A stretch of 64,000 nucleotides of DNA from Burkholderiaceae bacterium (GCA_947450225.1 CANFUO010000001.1:46918-110917), one strand, 5' to 3'; positions 16,141 to 27,190 are shown, counted from the stretch's first letter. Translations and numbers: made by a program. The notes: generated by a model from the letters alone, not told the origin.

Positions 16141-16701
16141 ATGTCATCGAATGAAGTGATCTCACAAGTTGATCAAAAAATGAATAAATCCATTGAAGCT
16201 TTAAAAAGCTCATTGGCGAAAATTAGAACCGGCAGAGCAAGTACTGGATTACTTGAGCACATCCAGGTAGATTACTATGGGAATCCAACACCGATTTCAC
16301 AAGTAGCCGCATTAGGTTTAGCGGATGCTAGAACAATTACCGCAACACCGTGGGAAAAGAATATGGTTGCTGCAGTAGAAAAGGCTATTAGGGATTCTGA
16401 TTTAGGCCTTAATCCAGCAACACAGGGAAATGTCATTAGAGTCCCTATGCCAGCACTCACAGAAGAGCGTCGTCGTGATTTAGCGAAAGTGGTTAAATCT
16501 GAAGGTGAAGATTCAAAAATTGCGATACGTAATTTAAGACGAGATGCGAATGAATCGCTTAAAAAATTGACAAAAGATAAATTAATTTCTGAAGATGATG
16601 AGCGCCGCTCTCAAGATGAAGTACAAAAAAGAACAGATCGTTTTGTTGCTGAGGTTGATAAGCTCGTGCAAGAAAAAGAAAAAGAAATTATGACTGTGTA
16701 G
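16141..16701 (+). CDS. frr: Ribosome recycling factor
   Basis: Dissociates post-termination ribosomes together with EF-G. The 186-residue protein is normal length and contains [10 protein letters not shown] near 25, [12 protein letters not shown] near 41 and [21 protein letters not shown] near 115. AAGGAAA lies 6-7 nt upstream of the ATG. It sits directly after pyrH as in most bacteria. Confidence 0.97.
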   Translation: MSSNEVISQVDQKMNKSIEALKSSLAKIRTGRASTGLLEHIQVDYYGNPTPISQVAALGLADARTITATPWEKNMVAAVEKAIRDSDLGLNPATQGNVIRVPMPALTEERRRDLAKVVKSEGEDSKIAIRNLRRDANESLKKLTKDKLISEDDERRSQDEVQKRTDRFVAEVDKLVQEKEKEIMTV

Positions 16702-16720
16702 TTTTTGAATACATTTTTAT

Positions 16721-17497
16721 ATGGGGTCTAGAATTAAAAGCTCAACCTTAACCATTCCAGCAACGACCGTTATTCCGCGCCATGTTGCCATCATCATGGA
16801 TGGCAATGGTCGGTGGGCCAATCAACGGTTTTTGCCTCGCGTAGCTGGTCACTCAAAAGGCTTAGACGCCGTTCGTGAAATTGTTGAACAATGTACGACG
16901 CATGGAATTGAGTATTTAACATTATTTGCTTTTAGTTCAGAAAACTGGCGTCGGCCTAAAGAGGAAGTTACTTTCTTGATGAACTTATTCTTTAAAGCAT
17001 TGGATAAAGAAGTTGCTCGATTACATACGAATAATATTCGATTACGACTCATCGGTGACATGACCGAGTTTCCCAAGAATATTCAAAAAAGAGTCATAGA
17101 AGCAGAACGATTGACCGAGAAAAATACAGGCTTAGTATTAACGATTGCTGCTAATTATGGAGGTCGATGGGATATTTTAAACGCCACTCGGCAAGCTCTT
17201 ATAGAGAACCCAAATACTAATCCCGCAGACATCAATGAAGCATGGCTCCACCCTTATTTAGCTATGTCATACGCCCCAGAGCCCGATCTATTTATCAGGA
17301 CAGGCGGGGAACAACGCGTTAGTAATTTTTTGCTTTGGCAACTTGCTTATACTGAAATGTATTTTACGGATACATTTTGGCCGGACTTCGACGCTAACGC
17401 ATTTTCAGCGAGCTTGGAATGGTACAGAAAGCGTGAACGTCGCTTTGGGCAAACAGGATTGCAAGTCTTAGAAAACGTTATTATCAAAAATGCTTAA
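16721..17497 (+). CDS. uppS: Undecaprenyl diphosphate synthase (cis-prenyltransferase)
   Basis: Condenses isopentenyl diphosphate units to undecaprenyl diphosphate, the lipid carrier for peptidoglycan and O-antigen. The 258-residue protein has the signature [13 protein letters not shown] near 22 with the catalytic Asp, and [20 protein letters not shown] near 200. The last 8 bp overlap the cdsA start. It has no membrane segment, as expected for this peripheral enzyme. Confidence 0.96.
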   Translation: MGSRIKSSTLTIPATTVIPRHVAIIMDGNGRWANQRFLPRVAGHSKGLDAVREIVEQCTTHGIEYLTLFAFSSENWRRPKEEVTFLMNLFFKALDKEVARLHTNNIRLRLIGDMTEFPKNIQKRVIEAERLTEKNTGLVLTIAANYGGRWDILNATRQALIENPNTNPADINEAWLHPYLAMSYAPEPDLFIRTGGEQRVSNFLLWQLAYTEMYFTDTFWPDFDANAFSASLEWYRKRERRFGQTGLQVLENVIIKNA

Positions 17498-18350
17498 AAC
17501 GCGTGTCATAACAGCCAGTGTTTTATTAGCTTGCTTTGTACCAATTCTTTTGTTTTCTTCAGTAATCACATTTTCTTTGATAGTTTCTTTAGTTATTGCC
17601 CTCGCCGCATGGGAATGGGGGAGATTTTTGTGGCCAGAGCAAAAGTACAATGCTATTTACTTCAGTCTTTTTACACAATTACTATTAATCTTGATCCTGA
17701 TATTACTTCATCAGTTTGAAGGACAGGAACTCGGGGCTGTTCAACAAAACTTACAAGTGATTTTGTGGATAAGTGCGATTTTTTGGATTTTTTGCGTACC
17801 TTTTATACTGCGAAAAAGCCTACAATTCTCGATCCCTAAAAATATCTGGTTATTAACCACTGCGGGCCTTGTTATATTCGTCAGTGACTTTTATGCCCTT
17901 ATTCTTTTAAGAGAAAAAGGGATTTGGTTTGTACTCACGGTTTTGATGATTGCTTGGGTTGCTGATATTGGTGCTTACTTCACAGGGAAAAAATGGGGGA
18001 AACATAAATTAGCTCCCCAAATAAGTCCAGGGAAATCGAGAGAGGGTGCCATCGGTGGTATTTTTATGGTTTGCATGATTGCCCTCGCATGTAATCATTA
18101 CAATATATTAATGAATGACTTTTTTAGCTTCATTGGTAATGGTTATTCTGTATTTAGCTTAATCTTAATAAGTGTTTTTTTAGCAAGCATGAGTGTCATT
18201 GGAGATTTATTTGAATCTCAACTGAAGAGACTAATTGGCGTGAAAGATAGTAGCAATTTACTACCTGGGCATGGGGGCGTTCTAGATCGTTTAGATGCCT
18301 TATTGCCAGTTCTTCCAATTGCTGCATTATTGATGATGGGTATATCTTGA
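17490..18350 (+). CDS. cdsA: Phosphatidate cytidylyltransferase
   Basis: Integral membrane enzyme that makes CDP-diacylglycerol from CTP and phosphatidate, the entry to phospholipid synthesis. The 286-residue protein has about eight hydrophobic segments and the C-terminal signature around [13 protein letters not shown] and [20 protein letters not shown] (about 233-270). It overlaps uppS by 8 bp and dxr by 4 bp, so it is tightly coupled within the lipid-precursor operon. Confidence 0.95.
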   Translation: MLKTRVITASVLLACFVPILLFSSVITFSLIVSLVIALAAWEWGRFLWPEQKYNAIYFSLFTQLLLILILILLHQFEGQELGAVQQNLQVILWISAIFWIFCVPFILRKSLQFSIPKNIWLLTTAGLVIFVSDFYALILLREKGIWFVLTVLMIAWVADIGAYFTGKKWGKHKLAPQISPGKSREGAIGGIFMVCMIALACNHYNILMNDFFSFIGNGYSVFSLILISVFLASMSVIGDLFESQLKRLIGVKDSSNLLPGHGGVLDRLDALLPVLPIAALLMMGIS

Positions 18351-19516
18351 GAAATATCTGTATCCTAGGATCGACAGGTTCGATTGGTGAAAACACCTTA
18401 GACGTGGTATCACGTCATCCAGATTTATTTAGGGTTAGGGCATTAACAGCCCATACTCAAATTGAGAAATTAGCAAAACAATGTCAGCAATATCTTCCCG
18501 ATATTGCTGTTGTAGCAAACGCAACATATGCAGAAAAACTTAAAAATCTCTTAACCAATTCATCAACTAAAGTCTTACATGGTAATGAAGGTTTAATCGA
18601 AGCCGTCATGCACCTTGAAGTCGATACGGTGATGGCTGCCATTGTAGGTGCTGCAGGTCTTTTGCCAACCTTGGAGGCCGCTAAAGCAGGGAAGAGAATC
18701 TTACTAGCCAACAAAGAAGCCTTAGTGATGTCGGGGCAAATTTTGATGGATATGGTAGCACTTAGTGGCGCGGAGTTATTGCCGATTGATAGTGAACACA
18801 ATGCAATTTATCAATGCTTGCCGCAGATGAAGAATGCGCATCAACATGAAATTGCAGAATTATTGTTGACTGCTTCGGGTGGACCATTTTTAAATCGTAG
18901 CATGGAGACCTTAGACAGAGTCACCCCTGAAGAGGCGTGCGCACACCCAAACTGGGTGATGGGGAAAAAGATTTCCGTAGACTCATCCACCATGATGAAT
19001 AAAGGACTCGAACTCATTGAAGCCATGTGGTTATTCCAAATGCCAGCTCAAAAGATTCAAATTGTCATTCATCCTCAAAGTGTTATTCATTCTCTAGTAA
19101 GATATGTTGATGGTTCATTACTTGCACAGTTAGGGGAGCCTGATATGAGGATTCCTATAGCTTATGGACTGGGTTGGCCTAATCGAATCACTTCAGGAGC
19201 AAAGCAACTTAATATGATGGAACTTGGTCAATTAAATTTCATGAAAGCTGATCTGCAACGATTTCCAGCCATCAGACTTGCTAGAGATGCTGCAATCCTA
19301 AAAGGAACTTCTCCAGCTATCTTGAATGCCGCGAATGAAGAGGCTGTTGAAAGCTTTTTGACAGGGGCAATTGGTTACACACAAATCATACAAATTGTTG
19401 AAAAAGTCCTAGAGAAAATCAACTCAGAGGTAGCAACATCGCTAGAACATGTTCTAGAAATAGATCGTTTAGCCAGACAAACAGCTCAGCAATTCATCAG
19501 GGAGTGCTCAAGATGA
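18347..19516 (+). CDS. dxr: 1-deoxy-D-xylulose 5-phosphate reductoisomerase
   Basis: Converts DXP to MEP with NADPH, the committed step of the non-mevalonate isoprenoid pathway. The 389-residue protein has the N-terminal NADPH motif GSTGSIGENTLDVV, the metal and substrate block LLPIDSEHNAIYQCL near 144, and the catalytic loop SGGPFLNRS followed by HPNWVMGKKISVDSSTMMNK. The start is TTG within the cdsA stop (TTGA). No better start lies downstream before the conserved N-terminus. Confidence 0.96.
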   Translation: MRNICILGSTGSIGENTLDVVSRHPDLFRVRALTAHTQIEKLAKQCQQYLPDIAVVANATYAEKLKNLLTNSSTKVLHGNEGLIEAVMHLEVDTVMAAIVGAAGLLPTLEAAKAGKRILLANKEALVMSGQILMDMVALSGAELLPIDSEHNAIYQCLPQMKNAHQHEIAELLLTASGGPFLNRSMETLDRVTPEEACAHPNWVMGKKISVDSSTMMNKGLELIEAMWLFQMPAQKIQIVIHPQSVIHSLVRYVDGSLLAQLGEPDMRIPIAYGLGWPNRITSGAKQLNMMELGQLNFMKADLQRFPAIRLARDAAILKGTSPAILNAANEEAVESFLTGAIGYTQIIQIVEKVLEKINSEVATSLEHVLEIDRLARQTAQQFIRECSR

Positions 19517-20637
19517 CACTTCTTTCTTTTTTACTAGCGATATTAATATTGGTTGGTTTTCATGAATTTGGGCACTACATTGTTGCCAAATGGTGCGGTA
19601 TTGCAGTAGAGCGCTTTTCGATTGGGTTTGGACCGGTTTTATTGCGAAAAAAAGCTAAGCACCCATTGGCAACTGAATTTGTTATATCGGCGATACCCTT
19701 AGGTGGTTACGTCAAGATGATTGATACCAGAACACATACTGATTTAACCCCCTTGGAGATAAAGTGTTCCTTTGATCAACAGCCTTTATGGAAAAGATCG
19801 AGTGTAGTTGCCGCAGGTCCATTAGCTAATTTTTTCTTAGCGTGGTTACTTTTGTTCTTTTTATACCTTAGTGGCCCTATGCAGGTCAAAGCAGTATTAG
19901 ATCAACCACCAAAAGACTCTATCGCTGCGCAATCAGGATTGGTTTTAGGCGATGAAGTCAGGGGTTTTGCTTTTCTCCCAAGTGATTCTGATGGCGTGGA
20001 CTTGAATATCGAATTTACTCCGATTGATAGCTGGAATCGCCTACGCTGGAAATTACTTCGTGCCATTATGAGTGAAGAAGGTTTTGTTTTACAGGTCGCA
20101 CATACAGATAGTGGTGATTCAAGAGTGGTGTTTGATAAAGATGAAATTAAAACCTTACATATGCAAAGTGACCTTTTTACCCAACTAGGTTTAAGTTTAA
20201 ATAAAGAAAGTCCGTTACCAACATTTCAATTAGAACTTGGGTGGGTTGATTCAATGACCCGATCGATGGAGAGGGTTCATGACCTCACCGCAGTATCTGC
20301 ACTTAGTATTTGGTCTTTAATCACGGGTAAAGCATCGTTTAATCAAATTAGTGGCCCAATTGGCATTGCTGGAATGGCAGGTCAATCCGCCCAATCGGGA
20401 TTCACTGCATATATAGGATTTTTAGTGCTCATCAGCATTAGTTTGGGCATTATGAATTTACTACCATTACCTATGTTGGATGGTGGACAATTGCTTTTTG
20501 ATTTTGTTGAATTGCTTCGTGGAAAGGCTGTTTCGACTGAGCTTAGGGAATTTACCTCCAAACTTGGCGTTCTTGGGATACTAATCCTTACAGGAATTGC
20601 CGTTTTTAACGATTTATCTAGGCTTTTTCATGGATAA
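19513..20637 (+). CDS. rseP: Site-2 protease RseP (inner-membrane zinc metalloprotease)
   Basis: Intramembrane protease of the sigma-E stress pathway; it cleaves anti-sigma factor RseA after DegS. The product of 374 residues has an N-terminal membrane helix with HEFGH (zinc ligands and catalytic Glu), a second segment near 95-115, a periplasmic PDZ-like region, and the third zinc ligand in PLPMLDGGQLL near 325. The frame opens at a GTG at 19504, but the ATG at 19513 forms an ATGA overlap with the dxr stop and is preferred. Confidence 0.95.
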   Translation: MTLLSFLLAILILVGFHEFGHYIVAKWCGIAVERFSIGFGPVLLRKKAKHPLATEFVISAIPLGGYVKMIDTRTHTDLTPLEIKCSFDQQPLWKRSSVVAAGPLANFFLAWLLLFFLYLSGPMQVKAVLDQPPKDSIAAQSGLVLGDEVRGFAFLPSDSDGVDLNIEFTPIDSWNRLRWKLLRAIMSEEGFVLQVAHTDSGDSRVVFDKDEIKTLHMQSDLFTQLGLSLNKESPLPTFQLELGWVDSMTRSMERVHDLTAVSALSIWSLITGKASFNQISGPIGIAGMAGQSAQSGFTAYIGFLVLISISLGIMNLLPLPMLDGGQLLFDFVELLRGKAVSTELREFTSKLGVLGILILTGIAVFNDLSRLFHG

Positions 20638-20714
20638 TGGAGTGTAGAATCTAGCAATACCCGTTTTTATGGTCATGTCTAACAATAATTACATCAGATT
20701 GAAGAGCTATTTAG

Positions 20715-23090
20715 TTGAATATTAAGAAAAAGAAAATACATCTCGCAATTGCTCTAGCATTTAGCATTGGAACTCTGATTCATGCAAATATTGGTTTTGC
20801 TGCTGAACCTTTTGTCGTTAAAGATATCCGCGTTGAAGGCTTACAGCGTGTAGAGCCAGGTACTGTATTTAGTTATTTACCTGTGAAAGTGGGAGAAACA
20901 TTTGACGACTCTAAAGGGGCTGATGCTATTCGTAGCCTTTTTAACACGGGGTTTTTTAAAGACGTTCAAGTAAAAGTCGAAAATAATGTCTTGGTTGTAC
21001 TTGTGGAAGAGCGCCCCACGATTTCCAAAGTAGATTTTACTGGGATGAAAGAGTTTGAAAAAGACGCGATTTTAAAAGCGCTTCGGGCTATTGGCTTAGC
21101 AGATGCTCGTTACTTTGATAGAGCATTAGTAGACAAGGCTGAACAAGAAATCAAGCGGCAATATGTCAGCAAAGGTTTTTATGATGCTGAAATCGTCACC
21201 ACTGTTACACCGGGTGAACGTAATCAAGTATCAGTCTATTTCAATATAGAAGAGGGTATTGTTTCAAAAATATCCGAAATCAACATTATTGGTAGCAAAG
21301 CATTCAGCGAAAAAGATCTGAAGAAAGAGATGCAACTCTCTGTTGGGGGGTGGTTTTCTTGGTATTCAAAGAATGACCGATACTCTAAACAAAAATTATC
21401 TGCTGACCTAGAAAACATCAGATCCTTTTATTTAAATCAAGGATATTTAGAATTTCGTATAGACTCAACTCAAATTTCGATTTCACCTGATAAAAAGGGT
21501 ATGTATATCACGGTCAATATTTTTGAAGGTGAACAATTTAAAGTTAAAGATATTAAATTAGGTGGTGAAATGTTTGGTAAGGAAGAGGAGCTTAAGGCAC
21601 TCATTCCACTTAAGTCAGGGGATATTTTCTCCTCCGCCAAATTAAATGCAGGCTCTAAAGCAATTGCTGATGCATTAAGTACCTATGGCTATGCTTTTGC
21701 ATCGATTACTCCTCAGCCTGATATTCGAAGAGATGAGAAGTTAGTAGATATGTTGTTAGTTGTCGATCCAGGAAAAAGAGCTTACGTAAAAAATATTAGT
21801 ATCGCTGGCAATGCCAAGACAAGAGACAGTGTTATTCGACGTGAAATCCGTCAACTAGAAAGCTCTTGGTATGATGGCGAAAAAATCAAACTCTCAAAAG
21901 ACCGTATTAGTCGTTTGGGATACTTTACAGAAGTTGACATCGCCACTCAAGAAATCCCTGGATCAACAGACCAAGTCGATCTTGGTGTTAAGGTAACTGA
22001 AAAACCATCGGGATCGCTCAGTTTAGGTGCTGGATTTTCTTCCTCAGAGGGCGTAGTTCTGTCCGCAGGTATTAATCAAGAAAATGCTTTTGGAACGGGG
22101 ACAAGTATTGGCTTTAACATCAATACTAGCCAAGTAAACCGTACACTTGTGTTGTCACAATTTGACCCGTACTTTACCGAGGATGGTATTAGTCGGTATT
22201 CTGATCTTTATTATCGAACTTCACGTCCCTTATATTATTTGGGCGACTCAGATTACACCATTATCAATACGGGTACTTCTTTAAGATTCGGTATTCCTTA
22301 CTCGGAAAAAGGACGTTATTTTGTCGGAGGAGCATTAGAAAGATTAGAACTAAATACTACTCAAAATTCACCGATTCCTTATCAGCAATATGCTGCCAGC
22401 CTATCTGGCTACGATCCGACCTTAGTCGATGGCACCAGTAATGACCCCAATCTTGGACGTTATTCTGCAAGTTCTTACAATATTCCTTTAACTATCGGTT
22501 GGGCAAAGGATGGTAGAGATAGTGCCTTATTACCAAGCAGTGGTAGTTATCAAGTAGCAAATGCTGAAGTAGCTATGCCGATTGACCAAATGCAGTATTA
22601 CCGCCTTTTTTACCAACACCAATATTTCTATCCCCTTTCTAAAACCAACGTATTAGCGCTTAGTGGTCAGGTAGGCTATGGAATGGCATATGGTGATAAA
22701 CCATTCCCAATTACTAAAAACTATTATCTTGGGGGCATTGGGTCTGTCAGGGGATATACGCCAGGTTCTTTAGGTCCGCAGGTTTATAATCAAAATTTAG
22801 GTATTTATCAGCCGACTGGTGGTTCCTCAAAGGCCGTATTCAATGCAGAATATGCTTTCCCGGTACCAGGATCAGGAACAGATAAAACTCTTCGCTTTTT
22901 TGTATTTTTTGACGCAGGTAACGTTTATGATGGCGCACCTAACTTAGGTGATTTAAGATATTCATATGGTGCAGGTATAACTTGGATTTCTCCATTAGGA
23001 CCATTAAAATTTAGCTATGGTATTCCACTTAATACAACCAATTTGGATCATCTCCAGAACTTCCAATTTCAAATCGGAACAACTTTTTAA
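20715..23090 (+). CDS. bamA: Outer membrane protein assembly factor BamA
   Basis: Omp85 protein that folds and inserts beta-barrel proteins into the outer membrane. The 791-residue precursor has a lysine-rich signal peptide cleaved after about GFA-A (near 30), five POTRA domains (about 32-370) and a C-terminal 16-strand barrel (about 390-791). The conserved lid-loop motif appears as SVRGY near 675, and the chain ends in an aromatic residue. The start is TTG, with GAAGAG 8 nt upstream as a partial ribosome binding site. No alternative ATG preserves the signal peptide. skp and lpxD follow. Confidence 0.95.
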   Translation: MNIKKKKIHLAIALAFSIGTLIHANIGFAAEPFVVKDIRVEGLQRVEPGTVFSYLPVKVGETFDDSKGADAIRSLFNTGFFKDVQVKVENNVLVVLVEERPTISKVDFTGMKEFEKDAILKALRAIGLADARYFDRALVDKAEQEIKRQYVSKGFYDAEIVTTVTPGERNQVSVYFNIEEGIVSKISEINIIGSKAFSEKDLKKEMQLSVGGWFSWYSKNDRYSKQKLSADLENIRSFYLNQGYLEFRIDSTQISISPDKKGMYITVNIFEGEQFKVKDIKLGGEMFGKEEELKALIPLKSGDIFSSAKLNAGSKAIADALSTYGYAFASITPQPDIRRDEKLVDMLLVVDPGKRAYVKNISIAGNAKTRDSVIRREIRQLESSWYDGEKIKLSKDRISRLGYFTEVDIATQEIPGSTDQVDLGVKVTEKPSGSLSLGAGFSSSEGVVLSAGINQENAFGTGTSIGFNINTSQVNRTLVLSQFDPYFTEDGISRYSDLYYRTSRPLYYLGDSDYTIINTGTSLRFGIPYSEKGRYFVGGALERLELNTTQNSPIPYQQYAASLSGYDPTLVDGTSNDPNLGRYSASSYNIPLTIGWAKDGRDSALLPSSGSYQVANAEVAMPIDQMQYYRLFYQHQYFYPLSKTNVLALSGQVGYGMAYGDKPFPITKNYYLGGIGSVRGYTPGSLGPQVYNQNLGIYQPTGGSSKAVFNAEYAFPVPGSGTDKTLRFFVFFDAGNVYDGAPNLGDLRYSYGAGITWISPLGPLKFSYGIPLNTTNLDHLQNFQFQIGTTF

Positions 23091-23108
23091 TATTTTAAGG
23101 AAAATTGC

Positions 23109-23630
23109 ATGAAGCAGTTAAAGATTCGTCAATATGTATCAATGTTGAGTTTGATTGGTTTATTTTCAATCATTTGTCCTAGTTTTGCTCAAGATTCTGC
23201 TCCTAAAATTGCTTATGTAAGCTTAGAGCGCATTTTGAGTGAGTCCAAGATGGCTAAAGATGCTCAGGCTAAAATGCAGACGGAATTTGGTGCTCGCGAA
23301 AAGGATGTTCGTGATGGCATTTCGAAAATTAAAGCTCAAGCAGCTCAGTTGGATAAAGATGCTGCAGTATTACCTGAAGCTGAACGTATTCGTAAACAAC
23401 GTGAGTTGGCCGATAGCGATCGAGAAATTCAACGTAAGCAACGTGAGCTAATAGAAGATACCCAACGCCGTGGAGCTGAAGAGCGCGCCAAAATATTTGA
23501 AAAAGCCAATCAAGTTTTAAAAACCATCGTCGAACAGAAAAAACTTGATTTAGTAGTTCAAGAAGCCGCTTTTGTAAGCCCCCGCGTAGATATCACGAAT
23601 GAAGTGATTGCCGCATTAAATTCTAAATAA
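23109..23630 (+). CDS. skp: Periplasmic chaperone Skp (OmpH family)
   Basis: Holds unfolded outer-membrane proteins in the periplasm for delivery to BamA. The 173-residue precursor has a signal peptide ending in PSFA-Q near 28. An OmpH domain follows: IAYVSLERILSESK, then a long charged helical pair forming the tentacles (about 70-140). It is placed between bamA and lpxD as in nearly all proteobacteria. A perfect hairpin begins at its last stop base. Confidence 0.93.
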   Translation: MKQLKIRQYVSMLSLIGLFSIICPSFAQDSAPKIAYVSLERILSESKMAKDAQAKMQTEFGAREKDVRDGISKIKAQAAQLDKDAAVLPEAERIRKQRELADSDREIQRKQRELIEDTQRRGAEERAKIFEKANQVLKTIVEQKKLDLVVQEAAFVSPRVDITNEVIAALNSK

Positions 23631-23656
23631 ATATTCACATTCTTACTGTGAATATT
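23630..23656 (+). promoter_or_regulatory. Intercistronic perfect hairpin between skp and lpxD
   Basis: A perfect 10-bp inverted repeat (AATATTCACA / TGTGAATATT) with a 7-nt loop starts at the skp stop codon and ends 7 nt before the lpxD ATG. It is not followed by T residues, so it is not an intrinsic terminator. It could act as an mRNA stabiliser or as a modulator of lpxD translation. Confidence 0.55.
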
Positions 23657-23663
23657 CAAAAGG

Positions 23664-24722
23664 ATGCTTAAGACAATAACTCTCAAGGATCTTGCAAGTC
23701 GCTTCGATGTCAGTTTTGAAGGGGACCATGACCTGAATCTGACTGGTTTGGCACCATTAGATCTTGCACAAAAAAATCAAATTTCCTTTTTAGTTAACCC
23801 TATTTATCGCCAACAGGCCATTGATAGTCAAGCTGGCGTGTTGATCGTAAACTCCGCTGATCTGGTTTTTGTTAAACAAGAATCTAAGTCATCTAAATCT
23901 TTTTTAATATCTTCAAATCCTTATGCATTATTTGCGCGCGTTGCTCAATTCTTCCAGTCGCTAAGAGAAGTTTCTTTAACCACAGGTATAGATCCTTTAG
24001 CCGATGTTCACCCAAGCGCTATCGTGCCAAATTCCTGCACGATAGGACCATTTACTTCCATTGCCGAAGGGGTTGTCTTAGGCGAGGGTGTTCACTTGGT
24101 GTCTCATGTTCGTTTAGGCAAAAACGTTCATATTGGATCTGATACTACGATTCACCCTATGACAGTTATTTATGATGACTGCGTCATAGGACAGCGTTGT
24201 ATCCTCCATGGTGGCGTTGTTGTTGGTTCTGATGGTTTTGGCTTCGCTCCTGATTTTTCTAAAACAAGTAGTGAATGGGTAAAAATTCCGCAAACAGGAC
24301 GCGTTATTATTGGCAACGATGTTGAATGCGGGGCATCCATGACAATTGATCGTGGGGCTATGGCTGATACGATAATTGGTGATGGCTGTAAGTTTGATAA
24401 TCAAGTTCAAATTGGTCATAACGTAAAAGTTGGAGCGCACACTGTCATGGCTGGTTGTTCAGGCATAGCCGGATCTACTGAAGTTGGAAGCTTGTGCATC
24501 ATTGGCGGCTACACCAATTTTTCAGGGCATTTAAAGATTGCTGATCGAGTCACTGTTTCGGGGGGTACCTCAATCACGAAATCGATTAAAGAACCTGGGG
24601 GACACTATACAAGTGTTTTCCCCTTTACGGAACATGCTCAATGGGAAAAAAATGCAGCAATTATTCGTGGTTTAGATAAACTACGACAACAAATAAAAGA
24701 TTTAACACGGAAAATAAAGTAG
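23664..24722 (+). CDS. lpxD: UDP-3-O-(3-hydroxyacyl)glucosamine N-acyltransferase
   Basis: Third step of lipid A synthesis: adds the N-linked hydroxyacyl chain from acyl carrier protein. The 352-residue protein has an N-terminal uridine-binding domain (about 1-105), a left-handed beta helix of hexapeptide repeats (about 110-300) with the putative catalytic His in NQVQIGHNV, and a C-terminal helical tail. The upstream in-frame stop at 23649 makes the ATG at 23664 the only normal start. The AAAAGG before it lies almost against the ATG, which is an unusually short spacing. Confidence 0.95.
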   Translation: MLKTITLKDLASRFDVSFEGDHDLNLTGLAPLDLAQKNQISFLVNPIYRQQAIDSQAGVLIVNSADLVFVKQESKSSKSFLISSNPYALFARVAQFFQSLREVSLTTGIDPLADVHPSAIVPNSCTIGPFTSIAEGVVLGEGVHLVSHVRLGKNVHIGSDTTIHPMTVIYDDCVIGQRCILHGGVVVGSDGFGFAPDFSKTSSEWVKIPQTGRVIIGNDVECGASMTIDRGAMADTIIGDGCKFDNQVQIGHNVKVGAHTVMAGCSGIAGSTEVGSLCIIGGYTNFSGHLKIADRVTVSGGTSITKSIKEPGGHYTSVFPFTEHAQWEKNAAIIRGLDKLRQQIKDLTRKIK

Positions 24723-24732
24723 GAAAAAAATT

Positions 24733-25182
24733 ATGGCCAATGAAAATATTTTGGATATTAACCGCATTTTAAAATTATTGCCACATCGTTACCCGATTCT
24801 TTTAGTAGATCGTGTTCTTGAATTGGATCCTAGGGCACGTATCAAGGCATTAAAAAATGTTTCAGTCAATGAGCCTTTTTTTCAGGGACACTTTCCTGAG
24901 TATCCAGTGATGCCAGGCGTCTTAATTTTAGAGGCGCTAGCACAAGCATCTGCCTTATTGGCGTTTTCTGAAGAAAAGGATGAGGATTCTTTATATTTCT
25001 TTGCTGGAATTGATAATGCTCGCTTTAAAAAGCCTGTTATACCTGGTGATCAACTTATTTTGAATGCTGAAGTTGAAAGATACAAAAGTGGTATTTGGAA
25101 ATTTAAGGCTTTTGCAATGGTTGGTGAAGACATTGTTTGTCAGGCCGATTTATTATGTGCTTTGCGAAAAAAGGAAGTTTGA
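24733..25182 (+). CDS. fabZ: 3-hydroxyacyl-[acyl-carrier-protein] dehydratase
   Basis: Dehydrates 3-hydroxyacyl-ACP in fatty acid elongation; its substrate pool is shared with LpxA and LpxD. The 149-residue hot-dog protein has [13 protein letters not shown] near 15, the catalytic His in [11 protein letters not shown] near 53 and the catalytic Glu in LILEALAQ near 66. It starts 10 nt after lpxD and ends just before lpxA. Confidence 0.97.
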   Translation: MANENILDINRILKLLPHRYPILLVDRVLELDPRARIKALKNVSVNEPFFQGHFPEYPVMPGVLILEALAQASALLAFSEEKDEDSLYFFAGIDNARFKKPVIPGDQLILNAEVERYKSGIWKFKAFAMVGEDIVCQADLLCALRKKEV

Positions 25183-25183
25183 C

Positions 25184-25993
25184 ATGTCTTTGATTCATCC
25201 TTCAGCAATCGTTGATTCTCAAGCAGTCATCGACCCAACTGCAAAAATTGGTCCCTATGCCATCATTGGTCCTCATGTAACTATTGGGGCTGGTACCTCA
25301 ATAGGATCACATACCGTTATTGAAGGCCACACAAGTATTGGTAAGGACAACGTCATCAGCCATTTCTCTTCTTTAGGGGGTGTTCCTCAAGATATGAAAT
25401 ATCGTGGCGAACCAACACAATTGATCATTGGTGATCGCAACACGATACGCGAATTCACGACCATTCACACAGGTACAGTGCAAGATCAAGGTGTCACTAG
25501 AATTGGTGACGACAATTGGATCATGGCTTATGTTCATATAGCCCACGACTGTGTAGTCGGTAACCACACCATTTTTTCAAGTAACGCGCAAATAGCAGGT
25601 CATGTCATCGTTGAAGATTGGGCTATATTAGGTGGTATGTCAGGAGTTCACCAATTCGTTCGTATTGGACAACACTCCATGCTTGGTGGTGCATCTGCAT
25701 TAGTTCAAGATATTCCACCTTTTGTCATTGCTGCTGGAGATAAAGCTCAGCCACACGGATTAAATGCAGAGGGACTCAAAAGACGCGGCTTTGCTCCAGA
25801 AACAATTGCCGCACTCCGACATGTGTATCGTGTTTTATATAAAGATGGTTTAACATTTGAAGATGCAAAATTAGCCATTACTGCAACCATCAACAATGGC
25901 TATGAAGGTATTGCACTTCAGGCTGAAGGCGTAGAGAAGGTTAGTGAGTTTTTACAGTTCATCAGCGCCTCGACTCGCGGCATTGTCCGCTAA
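25184..25993 (+). CDS. lpxA: UDP-N-acetylglucosamine O-acyltransferase
   Basis: First step of lipid A synthesis, 3-O-acylation of UDP-GlcNAc. From the ATG at 25184 the protein has 269 residues and opens with [17 protein letters not shown], the usual LpxA start. The open frame extends upstream into fabZ, but that extension does not resemble LpxA. A left-handed beta helix occupies about 1-190 with the catalytic His in [12 protein letters not shown]-terminal helical domain contains [19 protein letters not shown] lies upstream of the ATG. Confidence 0.96.
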   Translation: MSLIHPSAIVDSQAVIDPTAKIGPYAIIGPHVTIGAGTSIGSHTVIEGHTSIGKDNVISHFSSLGGVPQDMKYRGEPTQLIIGDRNTIREFTTIHTGTVQDQGVTRIGDDNWIMAYVHIAHDCVVGNHTIFSSNAQIAGHVIVEDWAILGGMSGVHQFVRIGQHSMLGGASALVQDIPPFVIAAGDKAQPHGLNAEGLKRRGFAPETIAALRHVYRVLYKDGLTFEDAKLAITATINNGYEGIALQAEGVEKVSEFLQFISASTRGIVR

Positions 25994-25996
25994 ATC

Positions 25997-27190
25997 ATGA
26001 CGTATTTATTGACTTGCGTAGCCGGAGAGCCATCGGGTGATTTACTTGCTGCGCAATTAATACAAGGCGTTCAACAACATCCCCAATTAGCAGACAGCCG
26101 ACTAATCGGCATTGGTGGCCCCCGTATGCACGAATGTGGTTTTGAATCATCATGGCCTATGGACGTCCTCAGCGTTAGGGGTTATGTTGAAGTTCTTAAC
26201 AATTTAGGCAATATATTAAAAATTCGACGCGAGCTTATGCAGCGTATTGAAAATGAACGCCCTGATGTGTACATTGGTATTGATGCACCAGATTTTAATT
26301 TGACGATTGAAAAAAAATGTCGTCGATTGAAAATACCCACCGTACATTACATCAGTCCATCAATATGGGCTTGGCGTGGATATCGAATCTTTGGGATTAA
26401 AAAAGCAGTTGATCATATGCTCTGTATATTTCCATTTGAGCCAAAGATTTATCATGAAGTTGGGATGAAAGCTACTTATGTAGGGCACCCTTTAGCCAAT
26501 AAAATTCCGATGTGCCCCAATCCGGCATTAGCAAAGGAACAGCTATCTACAAAAAACTTACTTCAGTATGGCAATATTGATAGCGATGAAACAATTATTG
26601 CCGTGCTCCCAGGTAGTCGTGAATCTGAAATCCAATATATCGCTAAAGGATTTTTTAAAGCGATGCTTATCATGAAAAAAAGTCATGGAAAAAAAATTCG
26701 CTTTCTAACGCCTGTTGCGACGGATAAGCTTCGTCCAGCACTCGAGTTATTAAAAAAAGAAGCTTTAGAAGAAGACCCTGATATTCGTATTGAGCTGATC
26801 ACTGAAAACTCAAGTTTAATTTTAGAAGCTGCAGATTCTGTATTAATTGCGAGCGGGACAGCAACACTAGAGGCCGCCTTATGGAAAAAACCGATGGTTA
26901 TCTCTTATACAGTCCCATGGTTAACCGCTCAAATCATGAAACGACAAGGGTATTTACCTTATGTAGGATTGCCCAATATCTTATGTCAAAATTTCGTAGT
27001 GCCAGAACTATTGCAAGAAGAAGCCCAACCAGAAGTTTTGGCGCGTGGAACTTTGGAGTGGCTAGACCATCCAGCGCAAGTTGCCGAACTTGTAGACATC
27101 TTTGAGGAATTGCACCTCATATTAAAACAACCAACCCAAGAGTTAGCTGCCCAAGCCATTATGCAAACGATTGAACAATCAGGTGCATGA
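25997..27190 (+). CDS. lpxB: Lipid A disaccharide synthase
   Basis: GT19 glycosyltransferase that joins UDP-2,3-diacylglucosamine and lipid X. The 397-residue protein shows [16 protein letters not shown] at the N-terminus, [12 protein letters not shown] near 94, [11 protein letters not shown] near 120 and [11 protein letters not shown] near 207. It starts 3 nt after the lpxA stop and overlaps rnhB by 4 bp. Confidence 0.96.
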   Translation: MTYLLTCVAGEPSGDLLAAQLIQGVQQHPQLADSRLIGIGGPRMHECGFESSWPMDVLSVRGYVEVLNNLGNILKIRRELMQRIENERPDVYIGIDAPDFNLTIEKKCRRLKIPTVHYISPSIWAWRGYRIFGIKKAVDHMLCIFPFEPKIYHEVGMKATYVGHPLANKIPMCPNPALAKEQLSTKNLLQYGNIDSDETIIAVLPGSRESEIQYIAKGFFKAMLIMKKSHGKKIRFLTPVATDKLRPALELLKKEALEEDPDIRIELITENSSLILEAADSVLIASGTATLEAALWKKPMVISYTVPWLTAQIMKRQGYLPYVGLPNILCQNFVVPELLQEEAQPEVLARGTLEWLDHPAQVAELVDIFEELHLILKQPTQELAAQAIMQTIEQSGA

